From assembly GCF_002013375.1 (NCBI RefSeq), contig NZ_MAEW01000018.1:1-64000 (forward strand): 64,000 nt of DNA. Reading direction: 5' to 3'. The notes below the pieces were generated by a model, which was not told the DNA's origin, did no database searches, and saw only the letters and a program-made list of their open reading frames with translations. The position numbers and the translations under genes are program-made. Numbering within the stretch: position 1 is the first letter of the stretch; the number at the start of each line of letters is the position of its first letter. This DNA comes from Mycobacterium sp. D16Q13. Lineage in GTDB: Bacteria; Actinomycetota; Actinomycetes; Mycobacteriales; Mycobacteriaceae. Below are positions 17,093-25,057 of the stretch, in pieces.

Positions 17093-17264
17093 GTGGTCCC
17101 CACCTCGTTCAGTGCTGGGTTCTCAGGCTGATGATTTGTTTACGATGTCAACCATACGCCGCTAGCGCCTTTCGCGGGGGATATTGAAGAATCGCTCGCC
17201 GTGCGCTTCGCGGGTCTAGAACTTCTGTTAATCCTGTTGTTCGACAACGGAATTAGTGATGCCG

Positions 17265-18677
17265 TTATGGCAACTGCTTGAGTGCGGCATGTGCGGCGTG
17301 CACACCGCACATGCCGTGCGCGCCAGGGCCTGGCGGTGTTGCCGCGGAACAGATGAACAGCCCCGGGGTGCCGAGGCTGTAGGGGTTCAGTCCGACTCGG
17401 GGCCCGAACACCAGCTGTCGGATGTCCTTGGCGCCCGTCATGATGTCCCCGCCCACGTAGTTGGCGTTATACACCGACATCTCCGTCGTCGAGCGCACCG
17501 CAGTGCCGACAATGCGCTCGCGGAAACCGGGTGCGAACCGTTCTATCTGGCGGATGATCGCCTCGGTGGCGTCTCCGCCGTAACCGGAAGGTACGTGCGC
17601 GTACGTCCAAAGCGGGTGGATAGCACCGGCCGAGCGCTGCGGATCGGCAAGATACTGCTGACCGACAAGGACGAAGGGGTGCTCCGGCATGACGCCCGCA
17701 TGGATCTGCCGCTCGGTGGAGGCGACCTCGGCGTAGGTGCCGCCGAGGTGGACGGTGCCTGCGCGGTGGGCAGCGGGTGTGGTCCACGGAACCTCGCCGT
17801 CGACGGCGAAGTCGACCTTGAAGGCGCCAGGCCCGTGCCGGAACCTGGTGAACGCACGGGTGACACTCGCGGGCAGTCGATGACCGAGAATCTTTGCGAC
17901 AGAGCCCGGTTCAAGATCGAATAGCGTCAGATCGGCGTCCGGAAGCTGCGCGGCGTCGTCGATGCGAACCCCTGTGCACACCCGGCCACCCAGCTCGGTC
18001 AGGGTTGCGGTCATGGCCCGGACGAGAGAACCGGTGCCGCCGGAGACAACTGGCCAGCCGTATCGGTGTCCGGCGGTCATGATTCCGAGGCCGACCGCGG
18101 CTGTCATCGGATAGTGCAATGGCCGGAAGGCATGTGCGGCGACCCCGCCGTACAGGGCGCGCGCCGACTCGGTGCGGAGCAGACGCGCGATGATGGAAGC
18201 GGGCAGCGCCGCCGGCAGTCCGAATCGCGCCATCTGCACCGGGTGGTGGGGCACACGCAACAGCGGCGCCGTGATGTCCTCCACGAGGGTCTCGAAATGC
18301 CGCGAGGGATAACCGAACAGCGCACGCCAACGGTTGCCATCACGCCCCATCAACGTGGCCGTGTCATCCACCGACCGGTACAGGACGCCCGCGGAGCCGT
18401 CGTCGAGCGGATGCACGCAGTCGATCTCGGGCAAAAGCCAGCGCACACCGTGACGAGCCAGATCCAGACTGGTCAAGAAGGAAGAACCGATGGCCATCGG
18501 GTGGGTGGCCGCGCAGTGGTCATGGATGAGTCCTGGCTCGAGCATCTCCGAGGAACGGCAACCGCCCCCGGGTGCATCAGTGGCCTCCAACACAGTGACA
18601 GAGATCCCTGCACGGGCGAGGGTAATTGCTGCGGCAAGTCCATTGGGGCCGCTGCCGACGACCGTCGCGACGCTCAT
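17265..18677 (-). CDS. Phytoene-dehydrogenase-like (CrtI-type) FAD oxidoreductase
   Basis: The protein has 470 residues. It begins with a dinucleotide-binding motif (VVGSGPNGLAAAITLARAG, residues 6-24) and the downstream APGGGCRSSEM segment typical of CrtI-like flavoproteins. The C-terminus closes with the FAD contact ATPPGPGAHGMCGVHAA. Such proteins desaturate or isomerise polyenes or act on other lipids; no other carotenoid gene is nearby, so the substrate is open. The start (ATG, 18675-18677) faces a 200-base gap shared with the small protein at 18878. Confidence 0.85.
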   Translation of the reverse strand: MSVATVVGSGPNGLAAAITLARAGISVTVLEATDAPGGGCRSSEMLEPGLIHDHCAATHPMAIGSSFLTSLDLARHGVRWLLPEIDCVHPLDDGSAGVLYRSVDDTATLMGRDGNRWRALFGYPSRHFETLVEDITAPLLRVPHHPVQMARFGLPAALPASIIARLLRTESARALYGGVAAHAFRPLHYPMTAAVGLGIMTAGHRYGWPVVSGGTGSLVRAMTATLTELGGRVCTGVRIDDAAQLPDADLTLFDLEPGSVAKILGHRLPASVTRAFTRFRHGPGAFKVDFAVDGEVPWTTPAAHRAGTVHLGGTYAEVASTERQIHAGVMPEHPFVLVGQQYLADPQRSAGAIHPLWTYAHVPSGYGGDATEAIIRQIERFAPGFRERIVGTAVRSTTEMSVYNANYVGGDIMTGAKDIRQLVFGPRVGLNPYSLGTPGLFICSAATPPGPGAHGMCGVHAAHAALKQLP

Positions 18678-18840
18678 CGGATCGTCGCGCCACGGGCGCG
18701 TACGCCACGAAATACACAGGTAATCAATGAATTACAGTCGACCTGCACCGTGACATCCACCTCCGTCGGCTCCCTCACCAGAGTCTACAAACTCGGCCAC
18801 CGCATGCTTGGCTGGCCGTCTCAGGCATCGGTAGGGGCAG

Positions 18841-18869
18841 TTGACGAAACTGTAAACGTAGTGCAAATT
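18841..18869 (+). promoter_or_regulatory. Candidate promoter for the three-helix-bundle gene
   Basis: TTGACG is followed after 17 bases by CAAATT. The predicted transcript start would fall at or within a base or two of the GTG at 18878, which would make the mRNA leaderless, a common arrangement in mycobacteria. The -10 hexamer is weak, so this is tentative. Confidence 0.35.
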
Positions 18870-18877
18870 TTGTCCCT

Positions 18878-19078
18878 GTGGCGGTACTCGGTGAGCGGGC
18901 AGGAATCGGTGACCTTGTGGAACAGCTGCATGGTCGACATCCAAACCTGAGTCGCGAGATCGTGGAGGCGGTGGTACGTGCCGAACACTCCCGCTTCGAC
19001 GACAGCCCACTGCGTGACTATGTTCCGCTGTTGGTCGAGCGGCGCGCGCGCGAGGAACTGGCCCTGCTCAGCGTGTAG
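18878..19078 (+). CDS. Three-helix-bundle dimerisation-domain protein, 66 residues
   Basis: The product is short and helical (LVEQLHGRHPNLSREIVEAVVRAEHSRF ... DYVPLLVERRAREEL), matching the small mycobacterial three-helix-bundle dimerisation family found singly or beside regulators. No DNA-binding or catalytic motif is visible. The GTG start has no clear ribosome-binding site, which agrees with a leaderless transcript from the candidate promoter directly upstream. It ends five bases before the convergent TrkA gene's stop. Confidence 0.7.
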   Translation: MAVLGERAGIGDLVEQLHGRHPNLSREIVEAVVRAEHSRFDDSPLRDYVPLLVERRAREELALLSV

Positions 19079-19083
19079 CCCAT

Positions 19084-19761
19084 CTATCGATCGGGTGTCA
19101 TTTCGGCTCCGTGGATTGCCGCGCGTATCGCATGCTCAACGGCGCTATTCGCGATGAAGAGCATCTCGTCCCCAGCCTCCAAGACGTCCTCAGGCTTGGG
19201 CAGCACGACGGTTCCGTTCCGGATCACAGTGACCAATGCGGTGTTCGGCGGCAGCTCCAGGTCGGCCACGCGCTGTCCAACTAAGGGATTGTCCTCGGGC
19301 AGAGTCAGTTTCGTCAGGCCCGCGCTTCCTTCACGCAGCCCCATGAGACGTACCAGGTGACCGATGTCGATCGCACCCTCGATGCCCGCCACCATGGCGC
19401 CGGGTGTGGAGACCGCAACGTCGATGCCCCAGGCCTGACCGAACAGTCCCTGGTTGCGAATGTCGTTGATGCGGGCGACGACCCTGGGCACGCCGAACTC
19501 GGTCTTGGCCAGCAGTCCCACGACGAGATTGGCCTTGTCGTCACCGGTGGCGGCGACCACGACATCACATGTCTCGATCCCCGCATCTTCCAAGGTGTCG
19601 AGCTCGCATGCGTCGGCGTTGAGCCAATCCGCCCCGGGCACGGCCTGTGGTTCGAAGTTACTGCGCTCGCGTTCGATCAACAGGATTTTGTGGCCGTAGT
19701 CGAGCAGCTCGCGCGCCACGGAACGGCCGACCTTGCCCGCGCCCGCGATCGCGACTCGCAT
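19084..19761 (-). CDS. trkA: TrkA-type potassium channel/transporter regulatory subunit (CeoC-like)
   Basis: The protein has 225 residues from the ATG at 19759-19761; the open frame further upstream lies inside the divergent antiporter gene and is spurious. An N-terminal RCK/TrkA-N domain shows the nucleotide-binding GAGKVGRSVARELL motif and the acidic end of strand 2 (LLIERER), followed by VVVAATGDDKANL, and a TrkA-C domain fills the last 80 residues. It binds NAD(H) or other nucleotides and gates potassium transport. No TrkH/TrkG membrane partner is in the window; the divergent CPA1 antiporter is the natural neighbour. Confidence 0.9.
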   Translation of the reverse strand: MRVAIAGAGKVGRSVARELLDYGHKILLIERERSNFEPQAVPGADWLNADACELDTLEDAGIETCDVVVAATGDDKANLVVGLLAKTEFGVPRVVARINDIRNQGLFGQAWGIDVAVSTPGAMVAGIEGAIDIGHLVRLMGLREGSAGLTKLTLPEDNPLVGQRVADLELPPNTALVTVIRNGTVVLPKPEDVLEAGDEMLFIANSAVEHAIRAAIHGAEMTPDR

Positions 19762-19821
19762 CTTCCGTTCCGCCACCCCGCTATCGTGCCCTATTAATCG
19801 GAGTCGATCGACGGGAACGAA

Positions 19822-21318
19822 GTGAGCCTGCACCAGCTGTACCTGGCTTTGCTCATTGGCGGGCTCGTGCTGCTCGCGAGCATTGTCGGCACCCGGGTGG
19901 CCACGCGCATCGGATTTCCCAGCCTTCTGTTCTTCCTCTTGGTAGGTGTCGTGCTCGGAGAGGACGGGCTTGGCCTCGAGTTCGATAACGTCGAGCTGGC
20001 TCGGAACGTGTGTACCGCGGCGCTTGCGGTCATCCTTGTCGAGGGCGGTTTGACCACGCGGTTCTCCGATATCCGCAAGGTGCTCGCACCCGCTGGCGCG
20101 ATGGCCACCGCCGGTGTTGTCATCAGCACGGTCGTGACCGCGGTGGGTGCGCATGTGCTGTTGCGTATGGATTGGCAGCTGGCCTTGTTGTTGGGCGCCA
20201 TTGTGTCCTCCACCGATGCCGCGGCGGTGTTCTCGGTTCTGCGAGTGCTGCCCCTGCCACGCCGGGTCGCCGGACTGCTGGAGGCGGAGTCGGGGTTCAA
20301 TGATGCCCCCGCCGTGATTCTCGTCCTGATGTTCAGCGTCGTGCCCTTCGTGTTCGAGCCGAAAAGCGCCGTGATTCAGATCGTCTACGAGCTGCTGGCG
20401 GGTTCGGCGATCGGTCTGTTGTCCGGTTTCCTGGGGGCCATGGCGCTGCGCCGGGTTGCCCTGCCCGCGTCGGGCCTGTATCCGATTGCGACATTCGGTA
20501 TCGGGTTGGTTGCTTTCGCGGCCTCCGGCAGCGTGCACGCCAGCGGTTTCATCGCCGCCTATCTGGCCGCGGTGGTGCTGGCCAATTCTGGTCTGCCGCA
20601 TCGGTCTGCCACCCGATCGTTCGCCGAGGGTCTCGGCTGGCTGGCGCAGATAGGCCTTTTCGTCCTGCTCGGCTTGTTGGTCAATCCCAGCGAGCTGATG
20701 GATGACTTGGTTCCCGCGATCGTTATCGGGCTCGTGCTCTTGCTGGTGGCCCGGCCGCTGTCGGTGGTGGGATCACTTGCCGGATTCGGTATCCCGTGGC
20801 GCGAGCAGGCTTTTCTGTCCTGGGCCGGACTGCGTGGTGCGGTCCCCGTCGTACTCGCCACTTTCCCGATCGTGGAGGGCGTGCCCGACAGTTACCGCTT
20901 GCTCAATATCGTCTTCGTTTTGGTGGTGGTCTTCACCCTTATCCAGGGACCGAGCCTGCGGCCCGTCGCGCACCTTCTGGGATTGATCACGCGCGAGACG
21001 ACCCGTGAAATTCAGGTCGAGGCAGCACCTTTGGATGTGCTGGATGCGGAGCTGCTCACCATGAAGGTGCAACCGGGATCCCGGCTGCGCAACGTCACCA
21101 TCCTCGAACTACGACTGCCCGACCCGGCAGTCGTCACCCTGATCATCAGGCAGGGCAATACCTTCGTCCCGCTGCCCGACACCCGGATCGAGTCGGACGA
21201 CGAACTGATGATCGTCACCACCAGTAAGACCCGGGCATTGACCGAGTCGCGCCTGCGCGCGGTCAGTAGGCGCGGCAAGCTCGCCTACTGGTTCGACGAG
21301 TACGGGGATGTCGGCTGA
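19822..21318 (+). CDS. CPA1-family potassium/proton antiporter with C-terminal TrkA-C domain
   Basis: The protein has 498 residues. Around twelve membrane segments include the CPA hallmark SSTDAAAVFS with the conserved Asp and the ESGFNDAPAV segment with the second conserved acidic residue. Residues from about 400 form a soluble TrkA-C domain (LRNVTILELRLPDPAVVTLIIRQG). This layout is that of CvrA/NhaP2-type potassium/proton antiporters, which expel K+ and adjust cytoplasmic pH and volume. It is divergent from trkA with 60 bases between starts, making a potassium-homeostasis pair; TrkA-C domains in such antiporters often sense nucleotides. Confidence 0.9.
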   Translation: MSLHQLYLALLIGGLVLLASIVGTRVATRIGFPSLLFFLLVGVVLGEDGLGLEFDNVELARNVCTAALAVILVEGGLTTRFSDIRKVLAPAGAMATAGVVISTVVTAVGAHVLLRMDWQLALLLGAIVSSTDAAAVFSVLRVLPLPRRVAGLLEAESGFNDAPAVILVLMFSVVPFVFEPKSAVIQIVYELLAGSAIGLLSGFLGAMALRRVALPASGLYPIATFGIGLVAFAASGSVHASGFIAAYLAAVVLANSGLPHRSATRSFAEGLGWLAQIGLFVLLGLLVNPSELMDDLVPAIVIGLVLLLVARPLSVVGSLAGFGIPWREQAFLSWAGLRGAVPVVLATFPIVEGVPDSYRLLNIVFVLVVVFTLIQGPSLRPVAHLLGLITRETTREIQVEAAPLDVLDAELLTMKVQPGSRLRNVTILELRLPDPAVVTLIIRQGNTFVPLPDTRIESDDELMIVTTSKTRALTESRLRAVSRRGKLAYWFDEYGDVG

Positions 21319-21396
21319 TCCGCGGGATACTGTCAAGGGGCCGTCAGGAATTGGGGTTGCGTTGACGCGCAGCACCACTCGGGCATACAGTACCGA

Positions 21397-21562
21397 TCGT
21401 TAGCACCTCGCTAGGCGAGGCTCCTGCACGAACACAGGCCACTGATCCGACGACGTCGAGAGACGCCCAGGGTTAGGACAGATCTCCCCGGCCTAAGGGG
21501 TGATCCGAAGTGGCTTCCCGTTGGGATCACGTCGTGCAGTGCCGAAGCTCTGACGAGAGAGG
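21397..21562 (+). promoter_or_regulatory. M-box (ykoK) magnesium riboswitch
   Basis: The stretch contains, in order, the conserved M-box segments: GTTAG near 21399, GGCGAGGCTCCT at 21414-21425, ACACAGGCCACTG shortly after, GTCGAGAGACGCCCAGGG near 21455-21472 and AAGCTCTGACGAGAG near 21545-21559. M-box RNAs fold compactly when Mg2+ is abundant and switch off downstream Mg2+ transport genes. The next large gene is an NRAMP-family transporter about 310 bases further on. Exact ends are approximate. Confidence 0.85.
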
Positions 21563-21872
21563 TGGTCCGCCCGTTCGATGGCGGGTGGTTACTCCTCTTG
21601 TCTGAGTGCGCTTGACGTGCGCTGACACCAAACAGTTGCGGCACAGCCGCCCTGGCAGCGAGGAGGTGAGGGACGACATGCAGTCCGGCGATAGTCCGTA
21701 TCCCAGTCCGGATCGAAAACCCGGCTTAGGCCGGCACATACACGCGTTCCCAGCCTTCCGCTGCGACCCCGTTTACGCCTGACCCGTTGCGAAAACTATT
21801 GCATCGGGCCTGATTTGGCGTGCGCGGAAACTTCCGCGGTGGACCGAACCCTGAGAAAGGGCGGCATCTGCA
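21563..21872 (+). other. Long leader between the M-box and the NRAMP gene
   Basis: These 310 bases separate the riboswitch from the transporter start. Short GC stems are visible: CCGCC/GGCGG around 21567-21584 and CCGGC/GCCGG around 21721-21734. No strong terminator with a T-run is apparent. The stretch holds the short ORF listed separately. Its length suggests that the expression platform may act through translation, Rho, or the short ORF instead of a simple intrinsic terminator. Confidence 0.45.
21678..21782 (+). CDS. Possible 34-residue leader peptide (uORF) in the M-box leader
   Basis: An AGGAGG motif at 21661-21666 precedes an ATG at 21678 by eleven bases, and the frame closes with TGA at 21780-21782. 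The product would contain six prolines in 34 residues (for example SPYPSPD). A proline-rich peptide between a Mg2+ riboswitch and its transporter is reminiscent of proline-rich leader ORFs that sense translation in Mg2+ transporter mRNAs of enteric bacteria. No conservation can be checked here, so it remains a candidate. Confidence 0.35.
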   Translation: MQSGDSPYPSPDRKPGLGRHIHAFPAFRCDPVYA

Positions 21873-23609
21873 ATGGCATTCTTCAATGGCGTTCCCCGCC
21901 GATACGACAGTGACGGGCATGCTCCGGCAGGCGCCGTCATGGATAGCGCCCATGTCGGCGACATCGTCGGTGCCCTGGGCACCATCGGACAACACGAGAG
22001 CACCGAGGGTCGTAGCAAGCGGCAGCGATTCCGGATGTTGTTGGCCGTCTTGGGCCCTGGCCTGATCGTGATGGTCGGGGACAACGACGCGGGAGGAGTG
22101 GCCACTTACGCGCAAGCGGGTCAGAACTACGGTATGGCGCTGATGTGGACGCTGGCTCTGCTGATTCCCGTGCTCTACGTCAATCAGGAGATGGTGGTTC
22201 GGCTCGGTGCGGTTGCCGGGGTGGGGCATGCGCGGCTGATCTTCACTCGATTCGGACGGTTCTGGGGCGCCTTCAGCGTCGGCGACCTGTTCGTGGTGAA
22301 TGCGCTGACGATCGTCACCGAGTTTATTGGTGTGGCAATGGCGTTGAGCTACTTCGGACTTCCCCGGTGGATTTCGGTGCCCCTGGCGGCGGTGCTGTTG
22401 TTCGCAGTGGTCGCCGGAGGTTCGTTCCGGCGTTGGGAGCGGTTCCTCTTCGCGCTCATCGCGCTCAACGTGGTGATGATTCCCATGGCGATCCTGGTGC
22501 ATCCGTCCTTCGCCTCGACAGCATCGGGATTGGTGCCGTCCTTCCCCGGTGGCCTGAATGCCGAATTGTTGATGCTGATCGTTGCGATAGTGGGTACCAC
22601 GGTGGCGCCCTGGCAGCTGTTCTTTCAGCAGTCCAACATCGTGGACAAGCGTCTGACACCCCGATGGATCCGTTACGAGCGAATCGATCTCGCCATTGGG
22701 ATCGTCGTGGTGATGGTGGGTGCGATCTGCATCATGGGGGCCGCCGCATTTGGCCTGGCGGGCACCGACGCCGTGGGAAACTTCACCGATGCCGGTGCCG
22801 TCGCGAGGCTGCTCCACGAGTACGTGAGTCCAACGGTTGGTGCACTGTTCGCCATCCTGTTGTTGGATGCGTCGCTCATTGGCGCCAATGCGGTGGGGCT
22901 GGCGACTACCTACGCGCTGGGTGACACCTTCGGTAAGCGTCACTCGCTGCACTGGAAGCTGACCGAGGCGCCCGCCTTTTACCTGGGCTACGGCGTGCTG
23001 CTCGCTGTTGCCGCGGCGGTGTCGTTCAGCCCGGACCCGGTGCTGGGCGTCCTGACTCAGGGTGTGCAGGCGCTGGCCGGTGTGCTGCTGCCCTCGGCGA
23101 CGGTGTTCCTGGTGCTGCTGTGCAATGACAAGGCAGTCCTGGGACCATGGATTAACACCGCTCTGCAGAATCTGATTGCCGGAGTGATTGTTTGGTCGCT
23201 CGTGCTGTTGTCGTTGTCGTTGACCGCGGCAACCTTCTTCCCCGATCTCAGCACCCAACAGCTCAAGACGTTCTTTGTCGCCGGAGCGATTGTCGGTGTG
23301 CTCGGCGGACTGGTGATCTACGCGATGAAGGAGCGGGCCGATCGTGCCGCCGCGCGCGTGACCGCGGCAGATCTCGGCGGGCTGGATCCCGAGCAAGTGC
23401 AGGATCTGGAATCCTCGCCGCGGGATCGTGCACTGCGGCGGCAGATCATGCGGCAAGAACGTGAAACCTGGCGCACGCCAGCGCTTGACAGCCTGGAACG
23501 GCCGGCGTGGTCGCCGCTGCGCACCGCGGGAATGATCGCCCTCCGCGGCTACCTGGCGGTGGCGGTGGTGCTGGTTGGCGTCAAGGTCGCACAGACCATC
23601 GTCGGGTAG
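21873..23609 (+). CDS. NRAMP-family transporter lacking canonical metal motifs, probably magnesium-related (NRMT-like)
   Basis: The protein has 578 residues with about eleven membrane segments and a soluble tail of roughly 90 residues. The ATG at 21873 follows AGAAAGG at a long distance; an internal ATG (residue 23) is an alternative. In place of the DPGN metal motif of helix 1 it has DNDAG (residues 70-74), and in place of the MPH motif of helix 6 it has APW (245-247). Those residues select Mn2+/Fe2+ in ordinary NRAMPs, so this is not MntH. NRAMP-related Mg2+ transporters are known to lose them, and the M-box upstream independently points to magnesium. Confidence 0.85.
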   Translation: MAFFNGVPRRYDSDGHAPAGAVMDSAHVGDIVGALGTIGQHESTEGRSKRQRFRMLLAVLGPGLIVMVGDNDAGGVATYAQAGQNYGMALMWTLALLIPVLYVNQEMVVRLGAVAGVGHARLIFTRFGRFWGAFSVGDLFVVNALTIVTEFIGVAMALSYFGLPRWISVPLAAVLLFAVVAGGSFRRWERFLFALIALNVVMIPMAILVHPSFASTASGLVPSFPGGLNAELLMLIVAIVGTTVAPWQLFFQQSNIVDKRLTPRWIRYERIDLAIGIVVVMVGAICIMGAAAFGLAGTDAVGNFTDAGAVARLLHEYVSPTVGALFAILLLDASLIGANAVGLATTYALGDTFGKRHSLHWKLTEAPAFYLGYGVLLAVAAAVSFSPDPVLGVLTQGVQALAGVLLPSATVFLVLLCNDKAVLGPWINTALQNLIAGVIVWSLVLLSLSLTAATFFPDLSTQQLKTFFVAGAIVGVLGGLVIYAMKERADRAAARVTAADLGGLDPEQVQDLESSPRDRALRRQIMRQERETWRTPALDSLERPAWSPLRTAGMIALRGYLAVAVVLVGVKVAQTIVG

Positions 23610-23613
23610 CGAT

Positions 23614-23886
23614 ATGAAGTGGCTTGAGTGGGCGCGTTGCCGTGGCATGCCGACCGATCTGTTCTTCTCACCGGATCACGAGCGGGGGAGGGCTCGGACC
23701 CTGCGGGAGGCCCGCGCCAAACAGATCTGTCAGCGCTGCCCGGTACGGGAGCCGTGCGGTAGGTATGCCGTCGCGGCGGGCGAATCGTTCGGGGTGTGGG
23801 GGGCTACCACACCGCGGGAAAGGCGTGACCGGAGCGGGGTGCCACCGCGGAAGCGGACACTAGACGTAGTTAGGACAAGCGAATAA
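23614..23886 (+). CDS. WhiB-family iron-sulfur regulator
   Basis: The protein has 90 residues from the ATG at 23614, four bases after the NRAMP stop. The four cluster-ligating cysteines are present: C9, C39, C42 and C48 (the latter three as Cx2Cx5C). A turn GVWGATT and a basic C-terminal tail (PRERRDR ... PPRKR) follow as in DNA-binding Wbl proteins. Wbl proteins carry a 4Fe-4S cluster and act with the principal sigma factor. Which of the named mycobacterial WhiB groups it belongs to cannot be decided by eye. The close spacing suggests co-transcription with the transporter gene. Confidence 0.9.
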   Translation: MKWLEWARCRGMPTDLFFSPDHERGRARTLREARAKQICQRCPVREPCGRYAVAAGESFGVWGATTPRERRDRSGVPPRKRTLDVVRTSE

Positions 23887-23889
23887 TAT
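23861..23889 (+). promoter_or_regulatory. Promoter for a probably leaderless transcript
   Basis: TAGACG (23861-23866), a 17-base spacer and TAATAT (23884-23889) form a good housekeeping promoter within the end of the whiB gene. Transcription would begin about seven bases after the -10, that is at the ATG at 23896, so the message would start with its own start codon. Confidence 0.55.
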
Positions 23890-23895
23890 AGTTTG

Positions 23896-24189
23896 ATGAG
23901 CCGAAATCAGCCAATGAGCCGAGATGGCCTGAATGCGTCGTGGTTCGAGACGGTGGCGATAGCGCAAGCGATCGCCTCGGGTGACAAGGTTTCCGCGGCG
24001 CACATCCTGCGGACCAGCCGTCGCCGGCCCATGGTTTCCGAGGGTCTGTTGCACCTGCTCTCGGTGCTGATGCGTGCGGCTCCGGCCGGTGCTACGAGTC
24101 GGTTGCTCGATACCGCCCGGGCCTGCGTGCCGCCGCCCCCGATACCGAATCTCGTTCCAGTACAACTATTCCAGGAGGTCGCGTACACA
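23896..24189 (+). other. In-frame 98-codon extension upstream of the PNPOx gene
   Basis: The frame of the PNPOx-fold gene stays open upstream to an ATG at 23896 that coincides with the predicted start of a leaderless transcript. The stretch reads as an ordinary helical protein (ASWFETVAIAQAIASGDK, EGLLHLLSVLMRAAPAG) with a proline-rich linker (PPPPIPNL) before the strong internal start at 24190. It may be an N-terminal domain of a longer 229-residue protein, or an upstream peptide translationally coupled to the internal start. I do not recognise the sequence family. Confidence 0.4.
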
Positions 24190-24585
24190 ATGCCCACGCT
24201 CACCGATGAGATGAAGCGGATGCTCGGTTCCCAACCGGCGATCCTGGCGACGGTGACCGACGGCACCACCCCCAACATCGGGCCCAAGCGCTCGCTGCGG
24301 GTGCGCGATGAACGGTCTCTGATCTTCAATGAGAACACCGGGGGTCAGACACTGGCCAATATCCAGGCCGGATCAAAGGTTTCCGTCGCGGTGATTGACC
24401 GCGAGGCGCTGGACGGGTACCGGTTCGTCGGATCGGCCCACGTCCACGATTCGGGGCCGGCATTCGATGACGCCGTTGCCTTCGCGGAGGAACGAGGCCT
24501 GAAGTATCCGCGCTGCGCCGTCGTCATCGCGATCGAGGGCATCTACACACTCAAGCCGGGCGTCACTGCGGGCAAGCCCGTGTAG
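24190..24585 (+). CDS. Pyridoxamine 5'-phosphate oxidase-fold flavoprotein
   Basis: From the ATG at 24190, with CCAGGAGG nine bases upstream, the protein has 131 residues, the normal size for single-domain PNPOx-like proteins. It has the split-barrel pattern (PAILATVTDGTTPNIGPKRSLRVRDERSLIFNENTGGQTLANIQAGSKVSV), with the strand that contacts flavin or F420. Members reduce or oxidise small substrates, or bind heme or FMN; the true substrate is unknown. The frame is open a further 98 codons upstream (listed separately). Confidence 0.8.
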   Translation: MPTLTDEMKRMLGSQPAILATVTDGTTPNIGPKRSLRVRDERSLIFNENTGGQTLANIQAGSKVSVAVIDREALDGYRFVGSAHVHDSGPAFDDAVAFAEERGLKYPRCAVVIAIEGIYTLKPGVTAGKPV

Positions 24586-24594
24586 ACAGGGAGC

Positions 24595-24981
24595 ATGACG
24601 AAGCCCGTCCCGGCGTCTGACGAGGTTGTTCTGTACTGGCGACCGGGCTGTCCGTTCTGTATCAAGCTTCGGGCGCAGCTGCGCTTCAGCCGGCTGCGCT
24701 ACACCGAGGTCAATATCTGGGAATCTCCCGAGGCGGCCGCTTATGTGCGTTCGGTCGCCGATGGCAACGAAACGGTGCCCACCGTCAGCGTCGCAGGTCA
24801 TCCGTTGGTGAATCCCTCGAGACGGGAGCTGTTGCTGCCGCCCGAGAACGCGCCCCGCAGGCGCTGCGATAGTGACGCTCCTCACCCGCCGATGACCCCT
24901 GGGCCCGGCAGGCCCGGTCGGACCAGCGTGAATGCCCACTCCGCGGGAGCCGGTGTGTATGGGCTCACAGGGAATAGTTAG
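24595..24981 (+). CDS. Mycoredoxin-like glutaredoxin with unusual tail
   Basis: The first 85 residues form a glutaredoxin fold with a CPFC active site (C19-C22), the cis-proline TVPTVSVAG segment and a late NPSRREL helix, closely following mycoredoxin-1. Mycoredoxins reduce mycothiol-protein mixed disulfides. The gene continues for about 40 residues rich in Pro, Gly, Arg and Ser (PPENAPRRRCDSDAPHPP) that ordinary mycoredoxins lack. The start lies nine bases after the PNPOx stop, so the two redox genes probably share a transcript. Confidence 0.82.
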   Translation: MTKPVPASDEVVLYWRPGCPFCIKLRAQLRFSRLRYTEVNIWESPEAAAYVRSVADGNETVPTVSVAGHPLVNPSRRELLLPPENAPRRRCDSDAPHPPMTPGPGRPGRTSVNAHSAGAGVYGLTGNS

Positions 24982-25005
24982 CTTAGGTATGTACTTTTAC
25001 GGGGT

Positions 25006-25019
25006 GGGCAATGTTGCCC
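25006..25019. repeat. Short inverted repeat upstream of car
   Basis: GGGCAA and TTGCCC are separated by TG, giving a small operator-like dyad (or a GGGC/GCCC hairpin with a six-base loop) 39 bases before the carboxylic acid reductase start. It could be a regulator site or a 5' leader hairpin. Confidence 0.35.
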
Positions 25020-25057
25020 TCCCACTTACTTAACGCCGATCTCCGAGGTATCAAGGC

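Noticed and set aside
17093..17264. TTGACA near 17148 as a promoter for the small membrane genes
   Set aside because: No acceptable -10 at 16-18 bases; kept out of the feature list.
19762..20601. An N-terminal extension of TrkA covering the start of the antiporter gene
   Set aside because: The extra residues are His/Gln/Arg-rich antisense shadow; TrkA begins normally at 19761.
21726..23648. A 640-codon open frame on the minus strand opposite the NRAMP gene
   Set aside because: His/Gln/Arg-rich mirror of a membrane-protein gene with no domain pattern; a high-G+C antisense shadow.
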